From: Bipolaris cookei | Lineage: Eukaryota > Ascomycota > Dothideomycetes > Pleosporales > Pleosporaceae | DNA length: 64,000 nucleotides | Direction: 5' to 3' | Assembly: GCA_002286855.1 (NCBI GenBank) | Contig: NRSV01000052.1 | Span: 190,949 to 254,948 of the forward strand | In this document: positions 45,529 to 56,507 of the stretch, piece after piece | How the letters are laid out: every line of letters begins with the position of its first letter | Numbering within the stretch: the first letter of the stretch is position 1 | Translations under genes and position numbers: made by a program | Notes under the pieces: model-generated | Told to the model about the DNA's origin: nothing | The model's database searches: none | What the model saw: the letters and a program-made list of their open reading frames with translations, nothing else

Positions 45529-47354
45529 ATGCGGCTTCTCCATCTCAACGCACTAGGCAGATTGATCTTGACAGACTTTCGCGGCAAGCCGATCCCACCC
45601 TACGCTATCCTATCGCACCGATGGGGCGGCTCCGAGATCCTTATTGAAAATGTATCGAATGGCAACTACAAAGAGAAAGAAGAAGGCTACCAGAAGCTAC
45701 AGTTCTGTGCCGAACAGGCAGCTCAGGACGGGCTGCAGTACTTCTGGGTCGACACATGCTGCATCAATAGATGGGACAACGACGAGCGCTCGAAAGCGAT
45801 CAACTCGATGTTTCAGTGGTACCGGGACGCAGCCGATGTTACGTCTTTCTGTCGGATGTCTCGCTACCGGCTACGGCAGACACGCCCCAACGGAGCGACT
45901 GGGAGACGTCGTTCCGGAAGAGCGAATGGTTTACTCGGGGCTGAACGCTCCAAGAGCTGGTCGCGCCAGTGTCAGTCGAGTTCTTCTCACGTGAAGGACA
46001 GTGCATAGGCGACAAAGTGTCACTTGATCGACTACTGCACGATATCACCGAGATCCCACTCGCCGCGCTGCACAACTGTCCTTTAGGCCAGTTTAGTATA
46101 TCCGAGCGAATGCGATGGGCTGAACATCGCAGAACAACCGAAGAAGAAGACATTATATATTTCCTACTTGGAGTTCTTGGCGTCGCTATGCCTACGACGT
46201 ATGGAGAAGGAAAGGAGAGTGCATTGAGAAGGTTGCAAGCTGAAGTTGAGGAAGCGGGCAGCGCGCCGTCGATTATTCCCTTCTCACAAAACCAGTCTTT
46301 TGTAGGCCGCGAACTACAGCTTACAGAGCTAGAGGCGAAGCTCTTCAGCAATAAGCAGACTACCACCACGCTAGCAATTGTTGGCTCTGGTGGAACAGGC
46401 AAATCGCAGCTCGTACTCGAGGCTGCCTTCAGAATAAGGCAGAACAGCAGAAGATACTCAGTTTTTTGGATGGACGCGAGCGACAGAGACAGCCTCTACC
46501 GATCTTACGCAAACGTTGCGCAGAAGCTCAGTATTCCTGGGTGTGACGATGACCAGGTGGAAATAAAGCAGGTCGTAGAACGTTGTGTGGGATCAATAAG
46601 TGCGCGACAGTGTTTGCTGACCTTCGACAACGTGGAGCACAGTACCGTATGGCCAAGTAGCTTGTCTACGACAGAAGCTTCTAGTGCAAACTTGGCCGAA
46701 TTTTTGCCGCAGTCTAATCTATGTTCTGTTATTTTCACAACAACAAAGAGCAACATAGCTGAGGCGCTTGCTCCACAGAACGTAACGGCGCTGCATGAGC
46801 TAACGCCAGACACGGCGCTGAGGATGCTACAAAACCGCCTGGCAGCACCGTTTTCGAGCACTGAGCAACAGTTTGCCATGAACTTGCTAAGGGAGCTGTT
46901 GTATCTGCCTCTAGCAATTGCGCAAGCGGCAGCGTGCATGAACGCTAGTAGTATGACCGTGCAGCAGTACCAAGCACAGCTCTTAAGTATAGCGGTGAAT
47001 TGTCTGAAGGCAAGCAGCAGGAATGTGTTCTAAGAAATACTGTAGCTGCTACACTATCTCTCTCTATAAGCCAACGTCACCAGGCGACCTGCCGAATCAG
47101 CACTAGATGTCCATCGACTAGTGCATGATGTCCTACGTACTAGACTACAAGCTCAGGGGCAGCTCCAACAATGGACTCAACGCGCTATTACAAAGCTGGT
47201 TGAGGTGTTTCCGAACGAGGATCACAGTAACAGAAGCAAGTGGAGGCGCTTGCTTCTGCATGCTCTATTCACTCTGTCGCATAGTCAGAATACACAGTCG
47301 TCACTTGACACGCTGCATAGCTGGCGAGCGGAGTGTAGTAAGGAGAATTCATAA
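45529..47354 (+). pseudogene. HET-domain / NB-ARC (NLR-like) incompatibility gene, broken
   Basis: Fungal NLR-like gene of the heterokaryon-incompatibility class. The N-terminal HET domain starts at 45529 with PPYAILSHRWG and continues through YFWVDTCCINRWDND. A one-base loss near 45832-45834 shifts the frame (DAA followed by CYVFLSDVS in the next frame), and a TGA at 45942-45944 replaces the Trp expected in TRGWTLQEL. The frame then stays open from VSVEFFSREGQ through the HET C-terminal part YGEGKESALRRLQ to an NB-ARC domain with P-loop VGSGGTGKSQL (about 46380) and CLLTFDNVE. It stops at 47031-47033. A further fragment at about 47100-47354 (LVHDVLRTRLQAQGQ to RRLLLHALFTLS) looks like the link to a lost TPR/WD-type repeat domain. 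Non-functional as read. Confidence 0.88.
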
Positions 47355-47540
47355 CTTTATCTTCGTATGCGATGTAAATCTTAAGGCTGCTGAGATTTGT
47401 CCTCAAGATGAGATTTGTCCCCAACGCTAGCTAAATCTCTACTAGCACCAAATATATTACAGTATTCTATTCTTTTAGACATAGATACGTGTGAAGGAGG
47501 GCTGCGCTTAGATCAAATATATTACTAGGTCTATCATCTA

Positions 47541-47846
47541 TTAACACGGTCTTTTCTTACGCGGGCAAAGGCTTTTCCAGGGTTCAGGAGCCGCCATTGC
47601 TGTAGCACACTTAGGCCGTGGGGTGGGTACATCTTCACGCTCAACAAGTGTGCTATGAGCGTCAACCTGTACGAATCTCTCAGTATAGAAAGCTTCCATG
47701 TCTCCAAAATGATAGTTCCAAGCCATAGTTGGTTTGCAAGAAGCGAAGAGTCCCTGCGTAGCAAGAGCCATATTCCGTGCCTCCACTAGTTCGATAAAAT
47801 CCTCCTCCTGTCCAGTCTCTTCTGGAAAGTTGGTAGCTGACATCAT
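47541..47846 (-). other. unidentified open frame of 101 codons within the TIR segment
   Basis: Starts with two Met codons at 47846. The same frame continues upstream to an ATG at about 48023, with one stop (TGA after a Trp codon) in between. The translated part has aromatic and charged residues (FTERF-like and TMAWNYHFGD) and reads like a degraded protein rather than noise, but I recognise no family. It lies beside hAT-like end sequence, so a relic of transposon origin is possible. Confidence 0.3.
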
Positions 47847-48047
47847 ATCATCACATTGATACAGAACAGGTTGAGATTGTCGACCTTCAATGTCAGCTAG
47901 AAACTCTTCTAGTGTTGGAGGTCACCAAGCAGAAGACAGAACCAACATCATTGACACAGCAACAGCTACAGGCGGGGATGAACGAAGAGATGTGAGAGAA
48001 GGTAAAGATGTAGGTGCTGGCATACTTGTCAACAAACAAGCTGTCTT

Positions 48048-48164
48048 GCAAGCCGAGTCAAGTCAGCTTATTAAGCCGAGCCAAGCCAAGCTGGCGGATT
48101 TTGGATGACTATCAAGCCAATCCAAACTGAAGTTTTCAGCTTGGCTCGGTTTGATCAGCTTGAT
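48048..48164. repeat. GCTTGGCT-rich inverted repeat, possible hAT transposon end
   Basis: AAGCCGAGCCAAGCCAAGCT at about 48073 is mirrored by CAGCTTGGCTCGGTTT at about 48137. Repeated AAGCC/GGCTT motifs of this kind are common at ends of fungal hAT elements. No transposase is seen. Confidence 0.4.
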
Positions 48165-48311
48165 ACCCTTGTTGCAATACTTTTTTGGTGTTGAGTTTTG
48201 ACCGTCAAAAACAGTCAAATATCCACCACAGCGCGATACAATAAGAAAGATGTATAAAAAGGATAGCTATATCTAGAAATAGTTAGAGAGATTTGAATAA
48301 TTAAAAAAAAA

Positions 48312-48392
48312 AGCACTCGATTTCTTGGCAATTGTAATACACTGTAAGGGGAGCGCCCTGGGGGGTATTGCAATTACCAAGAAAGCGAGTGC
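48312..48392. repeat. hairpin-forming inverted repeat, arms of 29 nt
   Basis: AGCACTCGATTTCTTGGCAA and the next nine bases pair with the segment ending AGAAAGCGAGTGCT at 48392, with three mismatches and a loop of about 23 nt. It could be a very small inverted-repeat element or the terminal hairpin of a larger one. Confidence 0.6.
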
Positions 48393-48810
48393 TAGCTCTT
48401 ATACATCTCTATCAAGCTCACCGGGCCTAGTAAATTTAATAAGAAAGAATAATAGTATTGTATATATCTATAGTGTTAAGGTAATCATAGTTGAAGATAT
48501 ATTGCGATAGTTGGTGTAAAGCTGGGTGTTAGGAGCGGAGTTAATCCACTATACCACAGTATTTTGATATATTAACGCGTGCGTAACAGCTTGATTAACT
48601 ATACCTGGATCTATCTAGATATTAGACCTATATAATTATTGCGTTGTCGTGGATACTGCTTACAATACTAGAGTAGATGTCAGATCTCGGATTACGTTGT
48701 AACGTAGGTCACGGGCTACTGAGAGAGTTACTCATTAAAACTAGAAAGAGTTACTCTTCAAACTAAATAGTCAAACTTTTTCTTTTCCCCTTAAAGAGCC
48801 CGCTGGAGGA

Positions 48811-49040
48811 TTGCCTAGCTATCTAACATCTCTTTCTGTCACCAAACTGCTCTTTAGCAACAGGCGTCTAGTAAGCAATAGCTATTGCTTAACTCGACAA
48901 AAGGCGAAGCACCATAGTCGCACTTTACACCTAAACTCCTCCATTGTAAATAAACCCCATAGAACGGCCTTTGGCCAAAAAATCTTACATAGTTCCTGAC
49001 TGCATATAGACTCTAATGGAATAATAATAATAACAATAAT
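48811..49040 (+). repeat. dispersed repeat, related to 61880-62105 in inverse orientation
   Basis: Contains CACCAAACTGCTCTTTAGCA and GAACGGCCTTTGGCC, and ends in an AATAATAAT-type tail. The same order of motifs occurs on the minus strand at 62105-61880. A simple-sequence tail suggests the 3' end of a LINE-like retrotransposon. Confidence 0.7.
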
Positions 49041-49249
49041 AACAATATAGAATAGTGTTCCGCCACACCGATTGTTCCGGTACAAAGGGATGTACATTAC
49101 TTTATTTATGCTAGAAGTAGGTATGCAGTATAGCTGCCTACAAATCGGGAATAAGAGCTGCCCAAGGCAAGAATCTCCGTCCCGGGCTTGCACACATCTC
49201 AGAACGCTACTGCTGCACAATGTCGCTTAGGACGTACGGCCGATCATAT

Positions 49250-49634
49250 GCGTTTCGACGATCTTGACGTCCGCGCGGAGAAACTGCCGGAATGCACACT
49301 ATATACCTTGAGTCGACTCTTCGAGTACGTAGTCTTGATCTTTGCTGTTTTGGCTTCCTTTCTAGTCCACCGAGCTGTGTGAAAGTTTATACTGTCGCGA
49401 ACAAACAAGGGGGTACTAGAGGAGAGTCGATAGGCGCCACTGATAGAATAAGCGACAGCTTGGTGGTCAATAACAAGCCTCTTAGCGTCGGAGGCTGATG
49501 CACTGGAAGAGCAAGAGCTGGAAAATGGATGCATGCTAGACGTATTAACTTACAGGCATGGTGGGTACAATCCGGTCAACCGAAAGAAAAAGCGTCCCGT
49601 TACACTGTGCATCCCGGCACGTAGGGACGGACAT
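49250..49634 (-). repeat. right long terminal inverted repeat of the 5-kb segment
   Basis: Inverted, diverged copy of 44637-45020. On the minus strand it holds an open frame of about 95 codons (49534-49244) with the segment STPLFVRDSINFHTARWTRK, which I cannot assign to a family. Confidence 0.72.
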
Positions 49635-49636
49635 TA

Positions 49637-51511
49637 CGTAGGCTTTGTTAAGTATCCAAGGCAGCTCACGTGACACTATCGATACTACTATCCCTAATTC
49701 CAGCTTAGTGCTATCGCACGGATAGAAAACGATATCTTCACTCACTCCCTCTCTCCCCCTCTGAAGCCATGCCAATAGTCTGCTTTGAGCTGAGATCAAA
49801 AAGGTATAACAAGACTTTAGCTTTGGCTGCGTAATATGATGTAAGGTAGAAAAGAGTCAATGCCTCAAAGGTTTGGTCGAATACGCTGGCTCCTAGAGAA
49901 CAAGGAATTTGATCATCGCTTTTCGGCAGAAGGCACGACTGCTGCACGCCCAATGTAATACTGTGAACCTATTGCGTTCTCAAGTGGTGATTTCAATGCC
50001 ATTTCTGATCAGATACTCGCAAATTGCAACACACGCGTTGATGTTGCTGTACCAAACGGGTTCACTGAAAGTGCCAAGGTCGTTATGCGAAGACGGCGTG
50101 TAGGGCACTCATGTCGAAATGATCTGTATCTTGGGCTACCACCAAGTCTCTGATCATTAAACGCCTTATCCGCGAGACTTTTCCAAGCGTGCGAGTGTTG
50201 CCTCTCCGAGTAGTGTACTGTAAGACCGTTTTGTACTGCTCGCCTTCCAATGAAGTAATGTTGAAAGCTTGCTCCAGGGAGTCAAAGCAGGCGTCATGTC
50301 CTTTCTTTAACGTGCATTTGATGCCATTCGAATGAACTAAGGGAGTTTTTCAATAGTCGCATGTGTTATACTGTGTATTTCAATCGTTCATATTCGCCAA
50401 GAAGGAGTGGAAGCCCCATCTACAAGGACTTCGTAAGATTTAGAAGTGGTTTGGGTCAATGTAGCCCCGATCACGTGGACAAAGTAGATCATTTTTGGCG
50501 CCTTCAGCCCAACGCAATCTCATCAACTTACGACTAATACCTATGCTATAGCTGGACACTAGAAACCCTAAGCACATATAGTGGAGAAAGCAAGTTCTTG
50601 GTTTCTACCAAACAAGTATGCAAGCGTACGAATATTTCATAAAAGTGGAATGTTGTAGTGGTGCAAATGAGCAAAGAGGAGCATAATCGCCAATGTAATT
50701 CTCTTCTTGTTTCTATCAGAGTATGAGTCTTTCTCTGATAATACCAAGAATATAGCAGAAAGTCCCAACCCAGATTATAAACGGGACATGCAAGAAACGG
50801 AAAGGTGGTGAGGATAACAGTCCAATTAATCCCCAACGAAAAATGAAGAGTCCCCTTATTAAAGGAAGACTTGAAGCAATGAACTCGCTACCCAATCTCT
50901 ACTCCACAACCCGCCACCCAGACTCCTGAATGCACATGGAATGACAAAAGGTACAACATCTAGGATTAAAGGATGAATGACCCCAACAAATAACGTGCTT
51001 GGGGCCTCAAGTTCCGAATGCCACACGGGGGGCTCCATAAACCCGACAAAAAGCGAGACATGCGCAAGCCACAGTGAAAAATTATTTCGTCGAGTCCAGG
51101 TAAATGTTGGAGCTGAGTGGGAAAAAAGGGCTTGGACGCGAGTAAGTGCAAGGGGCGCAAAACGGATTTGCGTGTCGTGGGGAGATTTTTGCAACTTAGC
51201 GCAGATGTCGTGCTTGCCCCATTGAAAACAATCATCACTAGAAAGGCGTTTGAGCCGCACCGCACTTCGAGCCCTTTTTCACCAATACAAAAAAAATTGG
51301 GGACGAGGGGGTTTCTAGACCTGCCAAGAGAGACGGAATGGCCTTGTTTTTATTTGTCTCAACAATTGGGTGCGTGGGACGTTTTCTTACGTACCTGATA
51401 CCTCATGTATATATATATATACTTGAGGCCCTTGTCTGTCTAGTTATCTTGTAGTCCAAATTTCTTCACCTTTTTTCTTTTTCTTTGGTTCTCCTTCCCA
51501 CTTATATCGAC
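49637..51511. other. intergenic region
   Basis: About 1.9 kb between the TIR-bounded segment and the UNC93-like gene. No supportable coding sequence. A (TA)n stretch at about 51406-51421 and a T/C-rich leader at 51465-51500 mark the probable core promoter of the gene at 51512. Confidence 0.55.
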
Positions 51512-52924
51512 ATGTCTTCCGCATCGTCGCTTTCAGGCTCCAAGGGGTCTGGTCCCTTTGTCCGTTCGGTCCCGTTCCAGATCCTTGTGGCATGCGGTGT
51601 CTCGTTTACGGCTCCAGGCATGTGGGATGCGCTTGGAGGACTGGGAGCTGGAGGAGCAGCAGAGCCATACGCCGTGTCTGCTGCCAATGCCCTGGTGTAC
51701 GGACTATTTGCCATTGTGTGTGTTGCCGCTGGAGCTATTAACAACCGGATTGGACTCAAATATGGACTCGCGCTTGGAGCTATTGGATACCCGCTGTATG
51801 GCGCTGGACTGTACACCAACAATGTGTCTGCAAACACCTGGTTTATGCTGTTTGGATCTGCGCTCTGCGGAATTAGTGCGGGATTCTTCTGGGCTGCGGA
51901 GGCGGCCATCATCATCGGATACCCGTCACCAGGCGACCGCGCCTTCTACCTGGCCATCTGGCAGACGGCAAAGGCACTGGGGCCGATTGTAGGCGGATCC
52001 ATTAACCTGGGCTTGAATGCAAACAAGAAGACTGTGGGCTCGGTATCCTCGACGACGTACATTGTCTTCATCGTCATCATGTGTCTGGGTCTCCCCGTTG
52101 CTCTGTGCCTCAGCCCAGCAGACAAGGTGTGGCGACGCGACGGTACGCGGATTGTGACTGAGCGCGCAGCTACGTGGGGTGCAGAGTTCAAGGCGGTAGG
52201 CAAGCAGTTCGTCAGCCGACGTATTCTACTGTTGCTGCCTGCCTTCTTCATCAGCTACTTCTACAACGGCTTCATGAGCACCTGGCTCACCACTTACTTT
52301 ACCGTCCGCTCCCGCGCCTTCTCCAGCTTTTTCACAAACTTTGCTGGAATCTTCTCGTCATTCAGCATTGCGTTTTTGCTCGACAACCAAAAGATTCACA
52401 TCAAGACGCGTGGCCGCATTGCGTTTTGCGCCATCATTACCATTCTGGTTGGAACGTGGATCTGGGCGACTATCCTGCAGAAGCAGTTTTATGATGCCAC
52501 CAAGGCCCCCGTGTTTGACTGGTTCCGAGGCGGATTCGGAAAGAGCTATGCACTCGTCTTCTTCTGGCAGTTTGGCGGTCAGGCATTCCAGCAGTTTCTG
52601 TATTGGCTCGTTGGACAGTATGCCACAGATCTTTCTAACCTGAGCCATCTTACCGGTATTCTGAGAGGTGTCGAGGCACTGGGTCAGACTGTTGCTTGGG
52701 CGTAGGTTTTTCCTGTGATGATTTTACATGGCACCGCTAACATGCAAAACAGTATGCAGTCAGAAGGCAGCGCTAACCACTTCGTCAGCATTGGACTTAA
52801 CTTTGGCATTACGGTCCTGTGTGTCTTCCCCACATGGATTATCCTCTCCGAACTGGAAAAGAGCCACGAGGTTCAAGTGACGGAGGATGTGACCAAGGAC
52901 GATACATTGAAAGACACTGCATGA
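51512..52924 (+). CDS. UNC93-like major facilitator protein (DUF895 family), 453 aa
   Basis: Polytopic membrane protein of the UNC-93 branch of the major facilitator superfamily. Exons 51512-52701 and 52753-52924 join in frame (GTAGGT donor, CGCTAAC branch point, ACAG acceptor), giving 453 residues and about 11-12 hydrophobic segments. Family features include FQILVACGVSFTAPGMWDALGGLGAGG near the N terminus, RIGLKYGLALGAIGYPLYGAG after the second helix and LCGISAGFFWAAEAAIIIGYP. The start is the first ATG; the in-frame codons before it contain none. The transported substrate of fungal members is unknown to me. The short cytosolic tail is acidic. Confidence 0.92.
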
Positions 52925-53294
52925 ACGTAGTAAAAATGAAAGGGAGAATAGTTAGATATTTAATCACAATATGTGGATATTTCAAACTAGTTTCACTCAT
53001 CCAACTCACCTTTGGTTGGATCCAAACATGCCATACCCTAACCCAGTAGTTCCATGCCCTGCATGTAGGCTTAGCGATTTTGATCCGAAATGGCGCGAGT
53101 ACGAGCAATGACATCGTCAGCCCCACTGCACACTACCCCACCCCAAAGCTACTCCAACGCCTCCAACAGCTGGTTTAAAACACACGAGGGCATGACTAGT
53201 AGTTCCTACACGAGCAGTTTGTGCATAGGCCTGAGCCCCGCTATCCGTTGTTTCCTTTTTCTTTGCATTTCCTGACTTGTGGCCGTTCAGAAGA

Positions 53295-54188
53295 ATGACG
53301 TCGATCCTCAAAAAGTCGCTAAAGCTCGCGCTGATCCAGCTGGCGTCGGGCGCGGACAAGGCGGCGAACCTAACGTCTGCGCGGCAAAAAGTGCTCGAGG
53401 CGTCAAAGGCCGGGGCGAAGCTAGTGGTGCTGCCGGAATGCTTCAACTCGCCGTACGGAACAAAGTATTTTGACAAGTACGCGGAAACACTGCGACCGTC
53501 GCCGCCATCAGAATCACAATCGCAAACGTTTCACGCGCTGTCGAAACTGGCACGCGATGCGGGAGTGTATTTGGTCGGAGGAAGCATACCCGAGCGTGAC
53601 GAGCAGGACGAAAAGAAGCTGTACAACACAAGTTTGACGTTTGGGCCAAGCGGAGAGCTAATTGCGACGCATCGCAAGGTTCATTTGTTTGACATTGATA
53701 TCCCTGGCAAGATTCGGTTCAAGGAGAGCGAGGTGCTGTCACCGGGCAACAAGATTACGCTGGTGGAGTTGCCCGAGTATGGCAAGATTGCAATTGCGAT
53801 TTGCTACGACATACGGTTTCCCGAGCTGGCTACGATTGCGGCAAGAAAGGGGGCGTTTCTGCTGCTGTATCCCGGCGCGTTCAACTTGACGACTGGAGCG
53901 CTTCACTGGGAGTTGCTAGCGAGAGCACGAGCAACGGACAACCAGGTCTATGTGGGACTGTGCAGTCCGGCGCGAGACATGTCGGCCGAGTATAATGCCT
54001 GGGGCCACAGCATGGTGGTGGATCCAAACGCGCAGGTCATGGAGCAGCTGGACGACAAGGAGGGCATGCTGATGCAGGAGCTGGAGGCGGGCAAGATTGA
54101 GGAGGTTCGGAAGGGGGTGCCGCTGTATGGGCAGAGGCGGTTCGATGTATACCCTGATGTTAGCGAAGGCGGCAGATTTGAAGAGTAG
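53295..54188 (+). CDS. nit2: omega-amidase / Nit2-Nit3-type nitrilase-family hydrolase, 297 aa
   Basis: Carbon-nitrogen hydrolase that removes the amide of alpha-ketoglutaramate and alpha-ketosuccinamate, or in the Nit1 branch of deaminated glutathione. The catalytic triad is Glu48 in LPECFNSPYG, Lys128 in HRKVHLFDIDIPG and Cys170 in AICYDIRFPEL. The segments PGAFNLTTGALHWELLARARA and GHSMVVDP place it with NIT2/yeast NIT3 rather than with true nitrilases. Single exon, with the first ATG at 53295. Length is slightly above the 276-291 of known members owing to an N-terminal basic extension (MTSILKKSLK), which might be a mitochondrial signal. It lies downstream of the UNC93-like gene on the same strand, 370 bp away. 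Confidence 0.92.
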   Translation: MTSILKKSLKLALIQLASGADKAANLTSARQKVLEASKAGAKLVVLPECFNSPYGTKYFDKYAETLRPSPPSESQSQTFHALSKLARDAGVYLVGGSIPERDEQDEKKLYNTSLTFGPSGELIATHRKVHLFDIDIPGKIRFKESEVLSPGNKITLVELPEYGKIAIAICYDIRFPELATIAARKGAFLLLYPGAFNLTTGALHWELLARARATDNQVYVGLCSPARDMSAEYNAWGHSMVVDPNAQVMEQLDDKEGMLMQELEAGKIEEVRKGVPLYGQRRFDVYPDVSEGGRFEE

Positions 54189-54931
54189 AGAATGAATTCA
54201 AGACTTTGACTTGATCGTGGCCGTGCTGCGTGGCGGCGGTTAAAAGGCTGCCGGTAGTGTGATGAAGCAGAAAAACATGCTTGATGTTGGCATACGGTCC
54301 ATGGGGTCTGCGAGAATGCGCGCGAGCCAGGGCGGTGTTTGGGCAGATGGTTGCAAAAGGACGGGGCGTGTAGGTGAGCACTGGGCCGCCCAAAGGTGCC
54401 GAAGGGTGGTGGCAGGCAGAGGAGGGATGCAATGCACAACAGGAACTGAGTAATTACGCGCAATGGGAGGCGGGTAGATTTTTCATTAATCTTGTTATTT
54501 GAACGCGCCAAAGGATCAACTAAAAACATTTGTCTAGCAGTGCATGCAGTCGAGTGCAGCGGCGTGGTGATAGTGATGATGATGATGATAAATGCGCGGT
54601 GATACGAGATAGATAGCAGACAAGCCGCACGCGTCGCGCAAGTTGCGGGCGAAAAGGAACAGAGTTGGCAGGGCCTTTTGGTGTTTGGGGCGGCGGATGG
54701 GCGGCGGACGGGCGGCCGACTGCGCTGAATGCAGGCCACGGGTTAGCGAGGGCCGCCTGTCACTTAAGCCCGATGCTCCCCACTGCCCGCCCAATTCCTC
54801 CCCCATCTGCCCTCCCGGCCCTCCCAGCTCTCCCAGCTCACCCAGCTCACCCAGCTCTTCCCCCCTCAACCACCACCACATCGTCCTCCTCCCCCCAACG
54901 CGCCATTCCAACGCGCGCATTCCACCACACC

Positions 54932-56507
54932 ATGGCGCCCCCCACCAAGAAGAAGGAGGCCACGGGCGACCTCATGATCTCCACTGCAGAGTACAAAAAG
55001 ACACGCGACTCGGTACGTACCACGCCCTTCAACTCTTGTTTTTCTCAGCCCGCGACGCGCCTGCCCTCAGTCGCCCTGTCGCCAATGACACCACCCATCC
55101 CCCAGGGCCAACGCCCACCACCGCGCCACCCACCCTTCTCTCCTCCTGCCCACTGCCATCATTCCAGTCGCCTCGTCTACGCGACCTAGAAATGCCCTCT
55201 TTGCCAACCTCCCTCCCTGTGCTTCTGCCAAAACCTCCGCCCTTGTCGCAACCTGTCGCGACTCCGCCAGCCCGCCCTGCACCACCAAACTCATGGAGCG
55301 CAGACAAAACGGCCGTGGCCAATCATGACTCAAAAGCTTACTATCATGACCAGGTCATTGCCTCGCTCCACAACCTGCAGGCGGGTCTTATCCACGTCCA
55401 GCACGGTATTACCGATCTCTTAACAAACTATCGCAAACATTGCGCTTCTGTCCTCGGCGGTGAAGAGGGCGAGATCCCCCCTTTCAATGATGTAGCTGCT
55501 GTTGCTGCCTCTGTCATGGAAGCCGGGAGAAATGCCGTTGACGAGACAAAGCAGGTCCTTGCTCCCGTCGATAAATCCGCCGAGGCCAGCAAGGGCAAGA
55601 AGCGCAAGCGCGAAAAGAAGGAAAAGGACCCCAATGCTCCCAAGAAGCCTCTCACGGCTGCTTTCCTCTACCACCAGCATGCCCGTCCCATTGTCAAGGC
55701 CGATCTCGAGGCAGCCCTTCCTCCGGGCGGCCAGATTGAGAAGAATGCTGTTCAGCTCGAGGTAAACAAGCGATGGAATGAGCTTCCCGAAGAGGAGAAG
55801 GAGGTTAGTTTTCTCGGTGCAATACCATTCGTAATCTTGTGCTAATCATTCCGCAGCAATGGAAGGCGTCATACCGCAACTCAATGGAAGAGTACAAAGC
55901 TGAGCTGGCCGAGTACATTGCCAACAAGGGCATCAAGGCTAGTGAACTCGTCGAAGAAGACGAAGCTTCTGACGACGCCGACATTGAAGCCGAGGTTGGT
56001 GCTGCTGACTCTGACGCCTCTTCAGAGGACGAGGAAGATGCGCCTGCCAAAGCTCCCTCTCCACCCGCAAAGACCCCACGCAAGCGCCAGAAGACGACCC
56101 CCGCCATCAATGGCAACTCTGCTCCTATCCCCATTGCCCCCGCTGCCACAAACTCGACTCCTGTCCCGCTCCCCAGCGCGCGCGCATCACAAGCCCCAGC
56201 CCCAGCTCCTACCACCACCGCAGCTACTGAAACGCCTGTGAAGAAGGACAGCAAGAAGAAGAAGGAAAAGGCTGCGCCTCAACCTATTGCCCCCGCCCCC
56301 GCCTCTTCTCACGAAGACGAGCCTGCGCCCGAGGAAACAATCACCACCAAGAAGAAGTCCAAGTCCAGCCGCAGCACCCGTAACACTGAGGCTGACGGCG
56401 ACAAGGAGAATGCCGCCTTGGAAAAAGCTGAAAAGTCTGAAAAGTCTGAAAAGGCTGGCAAGGAGAAGAAGCGCGATCGTTCTAAGAGGAAGGCCGACTC
56501 TTCCTAA
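54932..56507 (+). CDS. HMG-box chromatin protein, 393 aa
   Basis: DNA-bending nuclear protein. Exons 54932-55012, 55354-55803 and 55857-56507 join in phase 0. The first intron is long for this genome (341 nt) and its acceptor is the CAG before GTCATTGCC; the second has GTTAGT and GCTAAT. An N-terminal helical region (SLHNLQAGLIHVQHGITDLL) is followed by a basic stretch GKKRKREKKEKDPNAPKKPL that opens the HMG box; the box ends with the helix from QWKASYRNSMEEYKAELAEY, split by intron 2. The long C-terminal tail alternates acidic, Pro/Ala-rich and Lys-rich blocks with EKSEKSEKAGKEKKRDRSKR. The shape resembles fungal Hmo1-like proteins, but a precise orthologue cannot be named. Confidence 0.88.

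Larger units (their letters stand above)
44637..49634. mobile_element. 5.0-kb segment bounded by long terminal inverted repeats, carrying a HET/NLR relic
   Basis: The left end ACGTCCGTCCCTACATGCCG and the right end, read inward on the other strand, ACGTCCGTCCCTACGTGCCG match over about 50 bp with mostly transition differences. Weaker homology continues inward to about 45020 on the left and 49250 on the right. TA occurs on both outer sides (44635-44636 and 49635-49636), as for Tc1/mariner-type insertion. No transposase is recognisable inside. The inside holds a broken HET/NB-ARC gene and repeat debris. It may be one non-autonomous element or two inverted copies of a smaller element flanking the gene. 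Confidence 0.7.
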
